DNA from: Pleomorphovibrio marinus
Lineage (GTDB): Bacteria > Bacteroidota > Bacteroidia > Cytophagales > Cyclobacteriaceae
Length of the DNA stretch: 64,000 nt
Assembly: GCF_003347495.1 (NCBI RefSeq)
Contig: NZ_QCXY01000003.1
Coordinates: 372,001 to 436,000, forward strand
Direction of reading: 5' to 3'
Part shown: in pieces, positions 55,059 through 63,898 of the stretch
Position numbering within the stretch: the stretch's first letter is position 1
How the letters are laid out: each line of letters begins with the position of its first letter
Notes under the pieces: model-generated
Told to the model about the DNA's origin: nothing
Database searches by the model: none
Seen by the model: only the letters and a program-made list of their open reading frames with translations
Program-made: the position numbers and the translations under genes

Positions 55059-55406
55059 TTACTTAGATTTTATACCCTCTCCTTCCATCAATTCAAGTCC
55101 ATAATTACGGATAGTTTCAATAATGGGTATCGCTGTTCTGCCTTTGTCTGTTATGGAATATTCCACTTTTGGAGGTACGATTGCATACACCTTCCGATGG
55201 ATAAACCCATCAGCTTCCAACTGCCGCAATTGAGAAGTCAACATCTTGTCAGTAATATGAGGGATATCCTTTTTAAGTTCTCCAAACCGAAACACCCTTT
55301 CCTTCAACCTCCAAAGAATGGGCATTTTCCAGGTACCCCCTATTCTGTCCATGGCAAACTCCACGGGGTTATAATAAACTTTGTTGTTATAAATAAAATC
55401 TGGCAT
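55059..55406 (-). CDS. HxlR family winged-helix transcriptional regulator
   Basis: The 115-residue HxlR protein shows RIGGTWKMPILWRLKERVFR (with the W-K pair), ITDKMLTSQLRQLEADGF and KVEYSITDKGRTAIPIIETI. Unlike the protein at 8256 it has no cysteine near the N-terminus. It is divergent from a DJ-1/PfpI-type gene and a reductase gene, which it probably controls; the intergenic region has three GT(A/T)AGTA elements. Confidence 0.92.
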   Translation of the reverse strand: MPDFIYNNKVYYNPVEFAMDRIGGTWKMPILWRLKERVFRFGELKKDIPHITDKMLTSQLRQLEADGFIHRKVYAIVPPKVEYSITDKGRTAIPIIETIRNYGLELMEGEGIKSK

Positions 55407-55438
55407 AATTTATTGATTTATTGGATACTTTCCTAAAA

Positions 55439-55482
55439 GTTAGTACCATTCCCTTTCGTAAGTATATTGACAAAGGTAAGTA
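55439..55482. promoter_or_regulatory. Three repeated elements before the DJ-1-like gene
   Basis: GTTAGTA (55439), GTAAGTA (55458) and GTAAGTA (55476) recur at 18-19-base spacing, close to two helical turns. TAC at 55443 with GTAAGTA at 55458 repeats the arrangement before the other HxlR gene (8237-8256). Binding by HxlR proteins is inferred. Confidence 0.4.
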
Positions 55483-55593
55483 AATGGAATACTTTGCAGT
55501 CAAATTACGAAGACAAATTATTTACCACAACCAGCGCAGAGCAACTGTTTCTTCAGCCAATCATAAACATCACTAGGATTTAAAAAGAATTGT

Positions 55594-56361
55594 ATGGAAT
55601 CTAAAGTAAAAGAAACAAATAACTACGTGCATACCCACGGTATGCCACACAAAGGAAAAATTTTAATGGTGGCCAGTAGTCCTGCCTTATCTAAGCAGAC
55701 AGGTTGGCCCATTGGTTTTTGGGCTTCTGAATTAACCCACCCCCTATATGTTTTTCAAGAATCAGGTTTTGAAGTTGCGTTAGCTTCTACCGAAGGCGGT
55801 AAAATTGCAATGGATGGATATTCAGACCCCACAGATGCCAGTGGTTATTCGGCAAACGATGTGATATCTCTGGGATATATGCAATTGGATTGGTTCAATC
55901 AGATGTTGGAAAACACTATTAAAATTACAGATATCAGTGCGGATGATTTTGACGCCATTTTCTTGGTGGGTGGTCAGGGGCCGATGTACACATTTAAGGG
56001 AAACCACGATTTGGAAAAACTATTTGTCGATTTCTATGAATCCGGCAAGCCAAGTGCGGCAGTATGTCACTCGGTTGCTTTACTTTTGGAAGCTAAAAAA
56101 TCGAATGGACAACTCCTAGTTGACGGGAAAACCTGGACGGGTTTTGCCAATGTTGAAGAAGAATATGTGGACAAAGCAGTGGGTCAAAAAATACAGCCCT
56201 ATTGGATAGAAGAGGAAGCCGGCAAACTATCAACAACGAACTTCAAAGTAGCTGCTCCTTTTAGTTCCTATGCCATACAAGACGGAAACCTAATAACCGG
56301 ACAGCAGCAAAATTCGGGGGCGGCAGCGGCAAGATTTGTTGTTCAACAATTAACAAAATAA
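55594..56361 (+). CDS. DJ-1/PfpI (type 1 glutamine amidotransferase-like) protein
   Basis: The 255-residue protein has the nucleophile elbow AAVCHSVALLL with C158 and H159, and an upstream GFWASELTHPLYVF segment carrying E46, as in Hsp31-like glyoxalase III enzymes. FLVGGQGPMYTF lies between. Members turn methylglyoxal into lactate or act as chaperones or deglycases; a role in aldehyde stress is inferred. It lies 65 bases upstream of an NADP-binding reductase and is divergent from HxlR. Confidence 0.9.
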   Translation: MESKVKETNNYVHTHGMPHKGKILMVASSPALSKQTGWPIGFWASELTHPLYVFQESGFEVALASTEGGKIAMDGYSDPTDASGYSANDVISLGYMQLDWFNQMLENTIKITDISADDFDAIFLVGGQGPMYTFKGNHDLEKLFVDFYESGKPSAAVCHSVALLLEAKKSNGQLLVDGKTWTGFANVEEEYVDKAVGQKIQPYWIEEEAGKLSTTNFKVAAPFSSYAIQDGNLITGQQQNSGAAAARFVVQQLTK

Positions 56362-56426
56362 ATGGATCAGGTGGCGGTAGGGTTACCGCATCTCTTTGAC
56401 ATGAAGAAAATTTAAACCTAACAAAA

Positions 56427-57068
56427 ATGAAATTAGCATTTATAGGAATTGGCAATGTAGGGTTTGCATTGGCCAACAATCTTCAAAAAAAAGGACACGA
56501 AATTACCATAGCCCATAATAATGTAAAAAGTGAAAGTGTCGTCAATGCACAATCCAAGAACCCAGCATTTGCTGCTTTGGGACTTCAGGAAGCCATAGCT
56601 ATTGCAGATGTGGTTTTCCTCGCAACGCCCTTTAGAGCCAACGAAGAAACCCTTAAGCCCTTGCAGTTCAAAGGAAAAATAGTAATAGATTGCACAAATC
56701 CTGTGGGGCCAGGTATTTCACATGGCTTGGGAAGTAAAATTTCCGGTGCTGAAAAGGTTCAAGAATGGGCAAAAGATGCCAGTGTGGTAAAATCTTACTC
56801 CATCTACGGTTTTGAAAACCTCGAAAACCCCGTATTTCCGAATTATGGGGTAAACCCTGTAATGCTTATAGCTGGAAATAATAGCGAAAGCAAGCAAGTG
56901 GTCAGTTTGCTTAATGCTGACCTGGGATTCGAAACCGTAGATGTTGGACTTTTAGCTCAATCCCTCCACCTGGAGCATATGACATTGCTTTGGGTGAATA
57001 TGGTTCGTGCAAACAGCCATCATCCCAATTTTACCTGGGCTTATTTGGAACGATCGGGCTTTTATTGA
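56427..57068 (+). CDS. NADP-binding F420 reductase-like oxidoreductase
   Basis: The 213-residue protein starts with a dinucleotide motif (MKLAFIGIGNVGFALANNLQ) and matches the F420-dependent NADP reductase/NAD(P)-binding family in DVVFLATPFRANEETL, GKIVIDCTNPVGPG and SYSIYGFENLENP. Bacteroidota do not usually make F420, so a flavin or small quinone-type acceptor is more likely. It sits in one unit with the DJ-1-like gene under probable HxlR control. Confidence 0.88.
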   Translation: MKLAFIGIGNVGFALANNLQKKGHEITIAHNNVKSESVVNAQSKNPAFAALGLQEAIAIADVVFLATPFRANEETLKPLQFKGKIVIDCTNPVGPGISHGLGSKISGAEKVQEWAKDASVVKSYSIYGFENLENPVFPNYGVNPVMLIAGNNSESKQVVSLLNADLGFETVDVGLLAQSLHLEHMTLLWVNMVRANSHHPNFTWAYLERSGFY

Positions 57069-57166
57069 TATGACATAGAACCGTCAAGTATAAAACAGTA
57101 AGCTTATATTTTTGATGAATTTTGGTATTAGTTTTGTGATCACAAGAATACGTTCTTCACCATAAA

Positions 57167-57526
57167 ATGACATTACTTTTAAGACAATTGTTTGGGGTTT
57201 CTATGGGGCTATATTTTATAGTCTTGGGATTGGCTTTTCCCCCCATAAATCAACCAATAGAATTTTCCGGTATTGAAAGTAAAGAAACGATTTCCCCTGT
57301 TTCTTTTTGGGAGAATTTTGATGCCGAAAATGCAGTTGCCAGTGCAGATCTGACTTCTGTCCCTTCCAAGAAGGAGTATTCAGGTGAAAACCCCTACTTT
57401 GATGCTTATACAGCACATGCCTATTATTTGGCTTCATTTATTAAATGCCAAATAGAAATCACAGAGCGTGTCTTTGTAATTTTTGATATAAAAGAACTCA
57501 AATTTCCAAGCCATTACTTTTGGTAG
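57167..57526 (+). CDS. Hypothetical exported 119-residue protein
   Basis: A hydrophobic N-terminal segment (FGVSMGLYFIVLGLAFP) is consistent with a signal peptide or anchor. The rest (FWENFDAENAVASADLTSVP and YFDAYTAHAYYLASF) is not recognisable as a known domain. The gene is isolated between two stretches of AT-rich DNA; confidence that it is expressed is moderate. Confidence 0.5.
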   Translation: MTLLLRQLFGVSMGLYFIVLGLAFPPINQPIEFSGIESKETISPVSFWENFDAENAVASADLTSVPSKKEYSGENPYFDAYTAHAYYLASFIKCQIEITERVFVIFDIKELKFPSHYFW

Positions 57527-57611
57527 AATAGAAATTCCTTTTACACGGGGATAATTTTTGAAGTCAGAAACACGCATTCTGACTGAATTTTAAATTTCTA
57601 TACGCTAACCT

Positions 57612-57631
57612 GACAGCCATTTATGGCTGTC
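57612..57631. promoter_or_regulatory. Perfect palindrome upstream of the 57648 gene
   Basis: GACAGCCAT-TT-ATGGCTGTC has 9-base arms and ends 16 bases before the ATG. It could be an operator or a leader hairpin that hides the ribosome site. A weaker dyad, GTCAGAA...TTCTGAC, lies at 57562-57582. Confidence 0.4.
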
Positions 57632-57647
57632 CAATGACTACAATATC

Positions 57648-58178
57648 ATGTTTGAAATCGATATTCCTTCCTTGCTGATTGCCGTTGTAGCAATCTCGGC
57701 ATTTATTGCCCCTCTTTATATCCAATATTTGAGGGTAAAAAAAACGAGGCTTAGAAAAGAATCTGAGCTCAATAGATTTCTAGAGGAAAACAGTCTCCGG
57801 ATCAACAATTTTGACTTTTGGAGAAGCTTCTATTATGTGGGCATAGACTCCTCCCAGATGAAATTGGTATATGCAAAGGGCTCTGAGCAGTTCAGTACTG
57901 ATATCATTGACCTGAAAGATATCAGCTATGCGAAAATCAGAGAATCGTCCAGGACGCTTGGTGAAAAAGAATCAAAGCGAAAGGTCATTGACCACCTGAC
58001 TTTGGAGCTTGTAGATGCCTCCGGAAATGTCAGCCATATGCTTGAGTTTTATGATGGAGAGAAGTACTCTGATCTTTTGGGCGAGACAGTCTTGATCAAA
58101 AAATGGCAAGACCAAGTCAATGTTGTCTTGAAGAAAAGTAGAGGGAGCAATAGCACCCCTTTGTTGGCAGTAGCTTAA
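57648..58178 (+). CDS. Membrane-anchored hypothetical protein
   Basis: The 176-residue protein has one N-terminal membrane span (about residues 7-28, LLIAVVAISAFIAPLYIQYL) followed by a soluble, beta-rich cytoplasmic part (YYVGIDSSQMKLVYAKG, IDLKDISYAKIRES, KVIDHLTLELVDASG and LLGETVLIKKWQDQV). The arrangement is like a small PH-like domain on an anchor, but no family assignment is possible. A perfect palindrome precedes its start. Confidence 0.6.
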   Translation: MFEIDIPSLLIAVVAISAFIAPLYIQYLRVKKTRLRKESELNRFLEENSLRINNFDFWRSFYYVGIDSSQMKLVYAKGSEQFSTDIIDLKDISYAKIRESSRTLGEKESKRKVIDHLTLELVDASGNVSHMLEFYDGEKYSDLLGETVLIKKWQDQVNVVLKKSRGSNSTPLLAVA

Positions 58179-58485
58179 ATTTTGTGTCCTTTTCACTCGG
58201 ATGGATTTTTGGAATCCAATATCGGAATGGATACAGTTCTTAACATTCGACAGGGGGATAGCTGGCATCCCCCTGCCTTTGAACCTCTTTATAAAAAATT
58301 ACATTTTGTCAGGTATTTTAGTGGTGGGAATGGCTATTTGAAAAGGGTGAACATGGTACTATTGAGATTTAATGGGATAAAAAAATATTTTAAAAAATAT
58401 TTAACCTAAAACACTATTAGACAAAAAATTAGCACACATATTGAAGTATATATTTTGTCCGGAATGGACATTAAACAAATTGAAA
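58179..58485. other. Intergenic stretch with one hairpin
   Basis: A perfect stem at 58251-58275 (CAGGGGGAT / ATCCCCCTG) lacks a T run and may act as an RNA end or processing site. The rest is very AT-rich (AAATATTTTAAAAAATATTT near 58385). No gene is seen. Confidence 0.4.
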
Positions 58486-58662
58486 ATGAAAAAAATGCTT
58501 GTCTTAATGCTGGTTGCCGGAATGGCAGTATTGGCATCATGTGGAAACAAAACCGCAGAAGATACTCTGGTTGAGCCAGAGCAAACCGAACAGGTTCCTT
58601 TACCTGAAGAGACTTCAGTAGAGGTAGAAGTTCAGCCAACGGAATTGGATTCTATCGATTAA
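58486..58662 (+). CDS. Small acidic lipoprotein
   Basis: The ATG at 58486 gives a 58-residue lipoprotein: MKKMLVLMLVAGMAVLASCG with the lipobox LASC, then a highly acidic mature part (AEDTLVEPEQTEQVPLPEE) of about 39 residues without a domain. A strong terminator follows after 16 bases. Short acidic lipoproteins like this are frequent in Bacteroidota; the role is unknown. Confidence 0.75.
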   Translation: MKKMLVLMLVAGMAVLASCGNKTAEDTLVEPEQTEQVPLPEETSVEVEVQPTELDSID

Positions 58663-58677
58663 AATGAGTGAAATTTC

Positions 58678-58706
58678 AGGCCTGCTGGGAAGCAGGCCTT
58701 TTTTAT
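58678..58706 (+). terminator. Rho-independent terminator of the small lipoprotein gene
   Basis: AGGCCTGCT and AGCAGGCCT pair around a short loop, followed by a run of T. Confidence 0.88.
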
Positions 58707-58889
58707 TTTTTCAAAGTATGAAACACAACAGACTTTGATTTTTAAGATTTTAATAAAAATACTTTCTTGTCATCACCAAGGGCAGTTCTATAAGAATCAG
58801 TGCAAAAACATTGCTTGTTACGAACTGAAAAAGTATATATACAATCAACGCCTAGAGCAAATTCCAGGCACCCCGTACTGGGTATATGG

Positions 58890-59234
58890 TTATTCGCCCT
58901 TTTTTCTTCTTTCAGAATAGCTGGAATCCAAGTAAGTATAAATCTGTTCAAAACTTTCTCTGTTGTACCGAGTGTTCACATGGTGCCACTTACCACTTTC
59001 AAGCTCAATATTGATAGAAAAAACCTTACCTATCCAAAGGAACTTTGCTTCTTGGATGTTCCAACTCTTAAGTTCTTGATTTAAGTTGAATTCCTTTTTC
59101 CTCATCGGATAATGAAGTTCAATTTTATCTCCCAACAGCCTAATATCTGAACTTCTCCTTGTGAAATATACCAAAGGAAAAAAAACCAAAGCAATCAAAA
59201 AACCCACAATGATAACTCCTATAAAAAATTCCAT
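58890..59234 (-). CDS. Membrane-anchored protein with a PH-like domain
   Basis: I use the ATG at 59234 (114 residues). A membrane span (FFIGVIIVGFLIALVFFPLVYF) is followed by a soluble part (LLGDKIELHYPMRKKEF, then FSINIELESGKWHHVNTRY and FEQIYTYLDSSY) whose strand pattern resembles bacterial PH domains. The frame upstream to 59282 has no conserved content. The function is unknown; it is transcribed alone. Confidence 0.6.
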   Translation of the reverse strand: MEFFIGVIIVGFLIALVFFPLVYFTRRSSDIRLLGDKIELHYPMRKKEFNLNQELKSWNIQEAKFLWIGKVFSINIELESGKWHHVNTRYNRESFEQIYTYLDSSYSERRKKGE

Positions 59235-59310
59235 ATTTTTTTGTTTTATTCCAGTAAGGATAATGAGAAAAAATGGTGCCAAAGGTTATAAATCGATGGA
59301 TTAGTTTCTA

Positions 59311-59523
59311 TTATTTGGATGAACATATTTTCAATGCTTTATTAATCGAATGGATTGCTGCGTCCTGTACCTTTCTGGAGGAGATATCATTCAATACCCA
59401 TTCCAGCTGCTTATCCTGACTTTCTTTATAATCAGACCAAAGGGTTTCTACATGTCTGTCTGGGACTAAGCCCATTGTCTGTTTGTCCTTCCTAGATTTG
59501 GGGATAAATTTTTCTAAAGTCAA
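59311..59523 (-). CDS. Hypothetical 70-residue protein
   Basis: The small charged product (MTLEKFIPKSRKDKQTMGL, later DISSRKVQDAAIHSINKALK) has amphipathic helical character and no membrane segment. No domain is recognised. It lies 77 bases upstream of the PH-like gene on the same strand. Confidence 0.4.
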   Translation of the reverse strand: MTLEKFIPKSRKDKQTMGLVPDRHVETLWSDYKESQDKQLEWVLNDISSRKVQDAAIHSINKALKICSSK

Positions 59524-59863
59524 TTAGTCATCTAACATTTTTATTTAGTCACAGTTTCCCAAAATCTGCGCAATGGATATTTTTAAAGCGGGTTATTTTG
59601 CGTACTGATCGAGGGAAAAGATCCATTCCCTTTGGTGTATTTTCTGATTTTACCTTTTAGGTTTTCTATCAGGTTTGTTGTATAAAAATGTTATCTTATC
59701 GTGAAGTTTGGGAAATAGCTGTCCACAATCCCACTACTGTGAAATCCCAATAAAAAAGCGATAAAAATCAACAATTCCAAAAGGGAGAAATGCTTTCTAT
59801 TCTATTTCCGGTCAGGAACTTTCACCCTATTTAAAGACAGCATAACCATAAAAAACCTTACGC
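59524..59863. other. Upstream region of the copper ATPase gene
   Basis: 340 bases without a gene. I looked for a copper-responsive operator palindrome before copB and saw none that is convincing. Confidence 0.35.
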
Positions 59864-61912
59864 ATGGATAAGCATAATCACGAACACACACCCCACAATG
59901 GTGAACATCAAAAGAGCCATTCACCAGATCACCAAACTAACAACAAAACCAACCATCAGCACGACCACCACGACCATCATGCCATGATGGTTGAAGATTT
60001 CAAAAAGCGATTTTGGATTTCATTGGTACTCACCGTACCAATCCTTGCTTTGTCGCAGATGATACAGCAATGGCTTGGATTTGAGTTTACTTTTTTCGGT
60101 GATCAGTATGTACTCTTTGGGCTTTCCACGGTCATTTTCCTTTACGGAGGCTGGCCTTTTCTCAAAGGACTATGGGACGAGCTGAAAGACAAAAACCCGG
60201 GTATGATGACCCTGATCGCATTGGCCATTACCGTGGCATACGTGTACAGTTCGGCAGTGGTGTTTGGCTTAGAGGGGATGGACTTTTTCTGGGAGCTCGC
60301 TACCCTGATTGTCGTCATGTTGCTTGGGCACTGGATAGAAATGAAATCCGTAATGGGAGCTTCGAATGCACTCGAACTCCTTGTGCAGATGATGCCTGCT
60401 GAAGCTCATTTGGTAAAAGGAGACGAAATCAAGGACATCAAAGTGGATGAACTGAAAAAGGAAGACATCATCCTGATTAAAGCCAATGAGAAAATACCTG
60501 CCGATGGCACCGTGGTGGAGGGCGAAAGCCACCTAGACGAAAGTATGCTTACCGGTGAGAGCAGGCCAGTAAAGAAAGCCAAGGGAGACCAGGTGATTGG
60601 CGGTGCAGTTAATGGCAGCCAATCCATCAAGGTGAAGGTGTCCAAAACCGGAAAGGAAAGCTATCTCAACAAAGTGATCACCCTGGTAGAAGAGGCTCAG
60701 AAAACCAAATCCAAAACCCAGAACCTGGCAAACATTGCCGCCCGGTGGCTCACCTTCATTGCCTTATTTGCAGGAACAATAACACTGGTGACTTGGATCA
60801 GCCTAGGTGAACCCTTGGATTTTGCCTTGGAGCGTATGGTGACCGTTATGGTCATTTCCTGTCCCCACGCACTGGGTTTGGCCATTCCGCTGGTGGTGGC
60901 AATTTCCACTGCGGTTTCCGCAGGCAATGGCTTGCTCATCCGGAACCGTACCGCTTTTGAAAATGCCCGGAAGATCTCCGCACTGGTGTTCGATAAAACC
61001 GGTACATTAACCGAAGGGAAATTTGGCGTTTCACGCTATGAAAGTCTCACTGAGGATATGGAAAAAGAAGACCTTTTGACCTTTGCAGCTTCGCTGGAAC
61101 AGCAGTCTGAACATCCCATTGCTCAGGGAATTGTAAAAGCAGCGAAAGAGGAAGAACTTACCTTGAAAAAGGTAGAAAACTTTGAATCGCTTACGGCAAA
61201 AGGCATTCAAGCCAAAATCGACGGAAAAAACTGGAAGGTGGTTAGCCCAGGATACCTGAAAGAAAACAAGCTCGAAATTCCTGAGCAAGCTGATTCAGAT
61301 GCTGCGGAAACTATCGTATTCGTGCTTAGGGAAGAAAAGCTCGTCGGGTTCGTTGCCTTGGCGGACAAGATCAGGGAAGAAAGCCACAAGGCCATCGAAA
61401 CACTCAGGAAAAAGGGCATGAAGCTTTACATGGCCACAGGTGACAATGAGAAAACGGCTAAAGCAGTAAGTGACAAACTTGGCCTGGATGGCTACTATAG
61501 TGAAGTACTGCCTCATGAAAAAGTAGAGATCATCGAGAAGCTTCAGAAGGATGGCCAATTTGTGGCTATGACAGGAGATGGCGTGAATGATGCCCCGGCA
61601 CTGGCACAGGCCAATGTGGGTATTGCCGTAGGTTCCGGGACAGATGTAGCTGCGGAGACAGCTGACATCATCCTTGTGAACAGCAACCCTATGGACATTG
61701 CCAACCTGGTACTCTTTGGACGGGCAACTTACAACAAAATGATCCAGAACCTCGCTTGGGCTACTGGTTACAATGCCGTTGCATTACCATTGGCCACCGG
61801 TTTTATTCCTGGCCTGATAATAAGCCCGGCTGTTGGTGCCGTATTTATGAGCTTAAGCACGATCATAGTGGCAATCAACGCGCAATTACTGAAAGGAAAA
61901 ATGAAAAGCTGA
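59864..61912 (+). CDS. copB: Copper-translocating P1B-type ATPase CopB
   Basis: The 682-residue P-type ATPase begins with a cytoplasmic histidine-rich tail (about 15 His in the first 40 residues) instead of CxxC heavy-metal domains. The membrane motif is C333-P-H ([14 protein letters not shown]), diagnostic of the CopB subclass. TGES lies at about 230-233, the phosphorylated D377 in [11 protein letters not shown], the HP motif in SEHPIAQG and the hinge in [13 protein letters not shown]. It exports copper (Cu+ or Cu2+ is debated) from the cytoplasm. Its TGA stop overlaps the left end of a dispersed repeat. No copper regulator or copA lies next to it. Confidence 0.95.
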   Translation: MDKHNHEHTPHNGEHQKSHSPDHQTNNKTNHQHDHHDHHAMMVEDFKKRFWISLVLTVPILALSQMIQQWLGFEFTFFGDQYVLFGLSTVIFLYGGWPFLKGLWDELKDKNPGMMTLIALAITVAYVYSSAVVFGLEGMDFFWELATLIVVMLLGHWIEMKSVMGASNALELLVQMMPAEAHLVKGDEIKDIKVDELKKEDIILIKANEKIPADGTVVEGESHLDESMLTGESRPVKKAKGDQVIGGAVNGSQSIKVKVSKTGKESYLNKVITLVEEAQKTKSKTQNLANIAARWLTFIALFAGTITLVTWISLGEPLDFALERMVTVMVISCPHALGLAIPLVVAISTAVSAGNGLLIRNRTAFENARKISALVFDKTGTLTEGKFGVSRYESLTEDMEKEDLLTFAASLEQQSEHPIAQGIVKAAKEEELTLKKVENFESLTAKGIQAKIDGKNWKVVSPGYLKENKLEIPEQADSDAAETIVFVLREEKLVGFVALADKIREESHKAIETLRKKGMKLYMATGDNEKTAKAVSDKLGLDGYYSEVLPHEKVEIIEKLQKDGQFVAMTGDGVNDAPALAQANVGIAVGSGTDVAAETADIILVNSNPMDIANLVLFGRATYNKMIQNLAWATGYNAVALPLATGFIPGLIISPAVGAVFMSLSTIIVAINAQLLKGKMKS

Positions 61913-62015
61913 AATCGAGCCTGTCCTGACGGCAGTCAGGGCATGAGGAGTACGTCATACACTGGGATGCGCCCCCCGATAGAATATGGGGCTATCGGGG
62001 AAATGCGAGGCTAGC
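61910..62015 (+). repeat. Dispersed modular repeat, right-truncated copy after copB
   Basis: It begins TGAAATCGAGCCTGTCC, where TGA is the copB stop codon. The central part carries an added hairpin (CCCCCGATAG...CTATCGGGG) and the TATAAACA end is missing. Confidence 0.8.
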
Positions 62016-62168
62016 TAAAAACTTTGGACGAACCGCTAATCCAACAGATTTGCCCCAGGTTTTAACCTGCGTCCCGGTGGTACGTAAATATGAGAAAGTG
62101 CTTTGGATAGTTTATCGGTATTCTTCAACGATAAGGAAAGTATAATTGCGTATCAAAAACAGTGAAAT

Positions 62169-62963
62169 ATGAAAACAAATGCTTTAGGACTCATGGCATT
62201 TTTACTAATATTGACAGGAAGTTTAATTTCTTGCCAAGACGATATTTCAAAAGAGATACTAGTAGATGACAACCAAGAAAATAGTTCACTTGAAGTTTTT
62301 TCGTTGTATGGGACGATGTGTAATTGGGTCAATCGTGAAAACGATGGCAAAGTAGTAATTATTAACAGCCTCGAAGAATTGGAGCAATATGTCTCATGCT
62401 CCATGAACAGCAGTTTTCATTCTTTGGATTTTTCTAAACAATCGTTGTTGTTGGTGGGCAGTGTTGCTTCATCTGGAATTTACGATATATATAAAACAAG
62501 TATTCAACAGTCATCTATAGATGACTATGAATTGAAAGTGAAAATAAGATTAAACGAGATACCCTTACCTCTCGAATGGGATATTGCGGTTAGAGTAGAT
62601 AAATTGAGAGACGATGCCCAAGTTTTATTAAGAGTAGATGAGTTGCCTGGAACTATTACAAGTGTTATCGGCAAATGGAGACTAATAAAAGAATATACAT
62701 CGGGTTTTGGTTCTCCTCAAGAGGAAATAGACTATTCTAAACGAAATATAGTATATGACTTTAAAAACGATGGAGTTTTGATGGTTTCGGGAGACGGCCA
62801 TACCGGTTGGGTAAAAAATGGAAATCATTCTTATTCAATTGGTAATTTCCGAAGGATTAAAGTTGGTTATAGGAGTTCTTGGTACAGTGTTTCTCCCAAT
62901 GAATTAATAATTGATAGCAGGCCTGCCGATGGTTCGGCTTTTTATTTTGCAAAGGTTAAATGA
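62169..62963 (+). CDS. Lipoprotein of unknown function
   Basis: The 264-residue product has a lipoprotein signal with lipobox LISC (cysteine near residue 22) and an acidic start of the mature part. Two regions can be told apart: about 50-160 (IINSLEELEQYVSCSMNSSF, SLLLVGSVASSGIYDI) and a C-terminal beta-rich part (IGKWRLIKEYTSGFG, VYDFKNDGVLMVSGDG and YSVSPNELIIDSRP). The second part, with GKW-x-L at its start, has the pattern of lipocalin-like domains seen in many Bacteroidota lipoproteins. Its TGA stop is also the first base triplet of a repeat. Confidence 0.7.
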   Translation: MKTNALGLMAFLLILTGSLISCQDDISKEILVDDNQENSSLEVFSLYGTMCNWVNRENDGKVVIINSLEELEQYVSCSMNSSFHSLDFSKQSLLLVGSVASSGIYDIYKTSIQQSSIDDYELKVKIRLNEIPLPLEWDIAVRVDKLRDDAQVLLRVDELPGTITSVIGKWRLIKEYTSGFGSPQEEIDYSKRNIVYDFKNDGVLMVSGDGHTGWVKNGNHSYSIGNFRRIKVGYRSSWYSVSPNELIIDSRPADGSAFYFAKVK

Positions 62964-63427
62964 AATCAAGTATGAAGAATACGAAACACAGTGGCCCCGA
63001 CGGATGGCTATAAGGGCTATCGGGGTTGCGAGATTCCTCCCGTAAATCATCGGGATGAACGTTAAATAACAAATAAACATATGAAATCGAGCCTGCCTGG
63101 ACGGCAGTCAGGCATGACGAGCACGTCACACACTGGGATGCCCCGTATTCTATCGGGGAGATGCGAGATTCCCCCGAAGCAAGTTCGGGGCAGGCTATAT
63201 GACCGCTGAAAAGACAATTATAAACATATGAAATCGAGCTTGCTTACCGGACAGACAGGCATGAGGAGTATGTCACACGGAAGCATGATTATGGTGGCGA
63301 GATTACCCCGAAGCGAGTCCCCCGAAACAAGTTCGGGGCAGGCTGGGGCAAGCTACCTGCCTGACGGTTTACCTGCCGAAGGCATGGCAGTCAGGTGTGA
63401 CCATTGAAAAACAATTATAAACACATA
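62961..63427 (+). repeat. Three tandem units of the dispersed modular repeat
   Basis: Units are 62961-63080 (diverged), 63081-63227 and 63228-63427. Each begins TGAAATC and ends TAAACAtATG or TAAACACAT. The second has an inserted CCCCG-TATTCTAT-CGGGG hairpin, the third an extra CCGAAGGCATGGCAGTCAGG section. The first unit begins with the lipoprotein stop codon. Confidence 0.85.
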
Positions 63428-63556
63428 AATTTAATTCATCTGCACAGAACAACAAGCTACAAGCTGCTCCGGGTTTGTGGAAAATAAATGAAATACTAGA
63501 ATTTCGTATTTGTACCTGCCATTTCTTGGCCATTTTATCTTTTGGCAACTAAGTTA

Positions 63557-63757
63557 TCGGTTAAAAAGGGCATTGCCTTTTTCCATAGTTTTCCCGTTGA
63601 TTGCTTTAAGGATAAGGTTCGTGTTACTAATTGGGCTATCATTGACTAGTGCCCGGGTGGGTTGGGAAAGGCTGTTGGAAAGACCTGCCCTTGCCTACCT
63701 GATTTCCTTTGTTAGTGTTACCCTTCCCGTTATATTGCATTTTTCACTTCTTGAATC
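63557..63757 (+). pseudogene. Truncated, diverged copy of the RDD gene
   Basis: This stretch is closely similar to 53834-54030, the first half of the intact RDD gene (LLIGLSLT-ARVGWE, ERPALA-LISFVSVTLPVIL). It then breaks off into unrelated AT-rich sequence after a match to the codons for FSL(F/L)ES. The R-x6-D region has changed (ALPFSIVFP, losing the aspartate), there is no proper start, and the C-terminal half is missing. Confidence 0.8.
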
Positions 63758-63898
63758 GAATTATTTTAAATTATGTTGGGTTTTTATTACTATTAACCTG
63801 TCGATAAAAATCAAATTCTATTTGGAAATATCTCATTAAATCCTTATTATTTACCTCCTCCTTCTCGAAAGGCATAATTGATAACAAATTAAAAGGAA

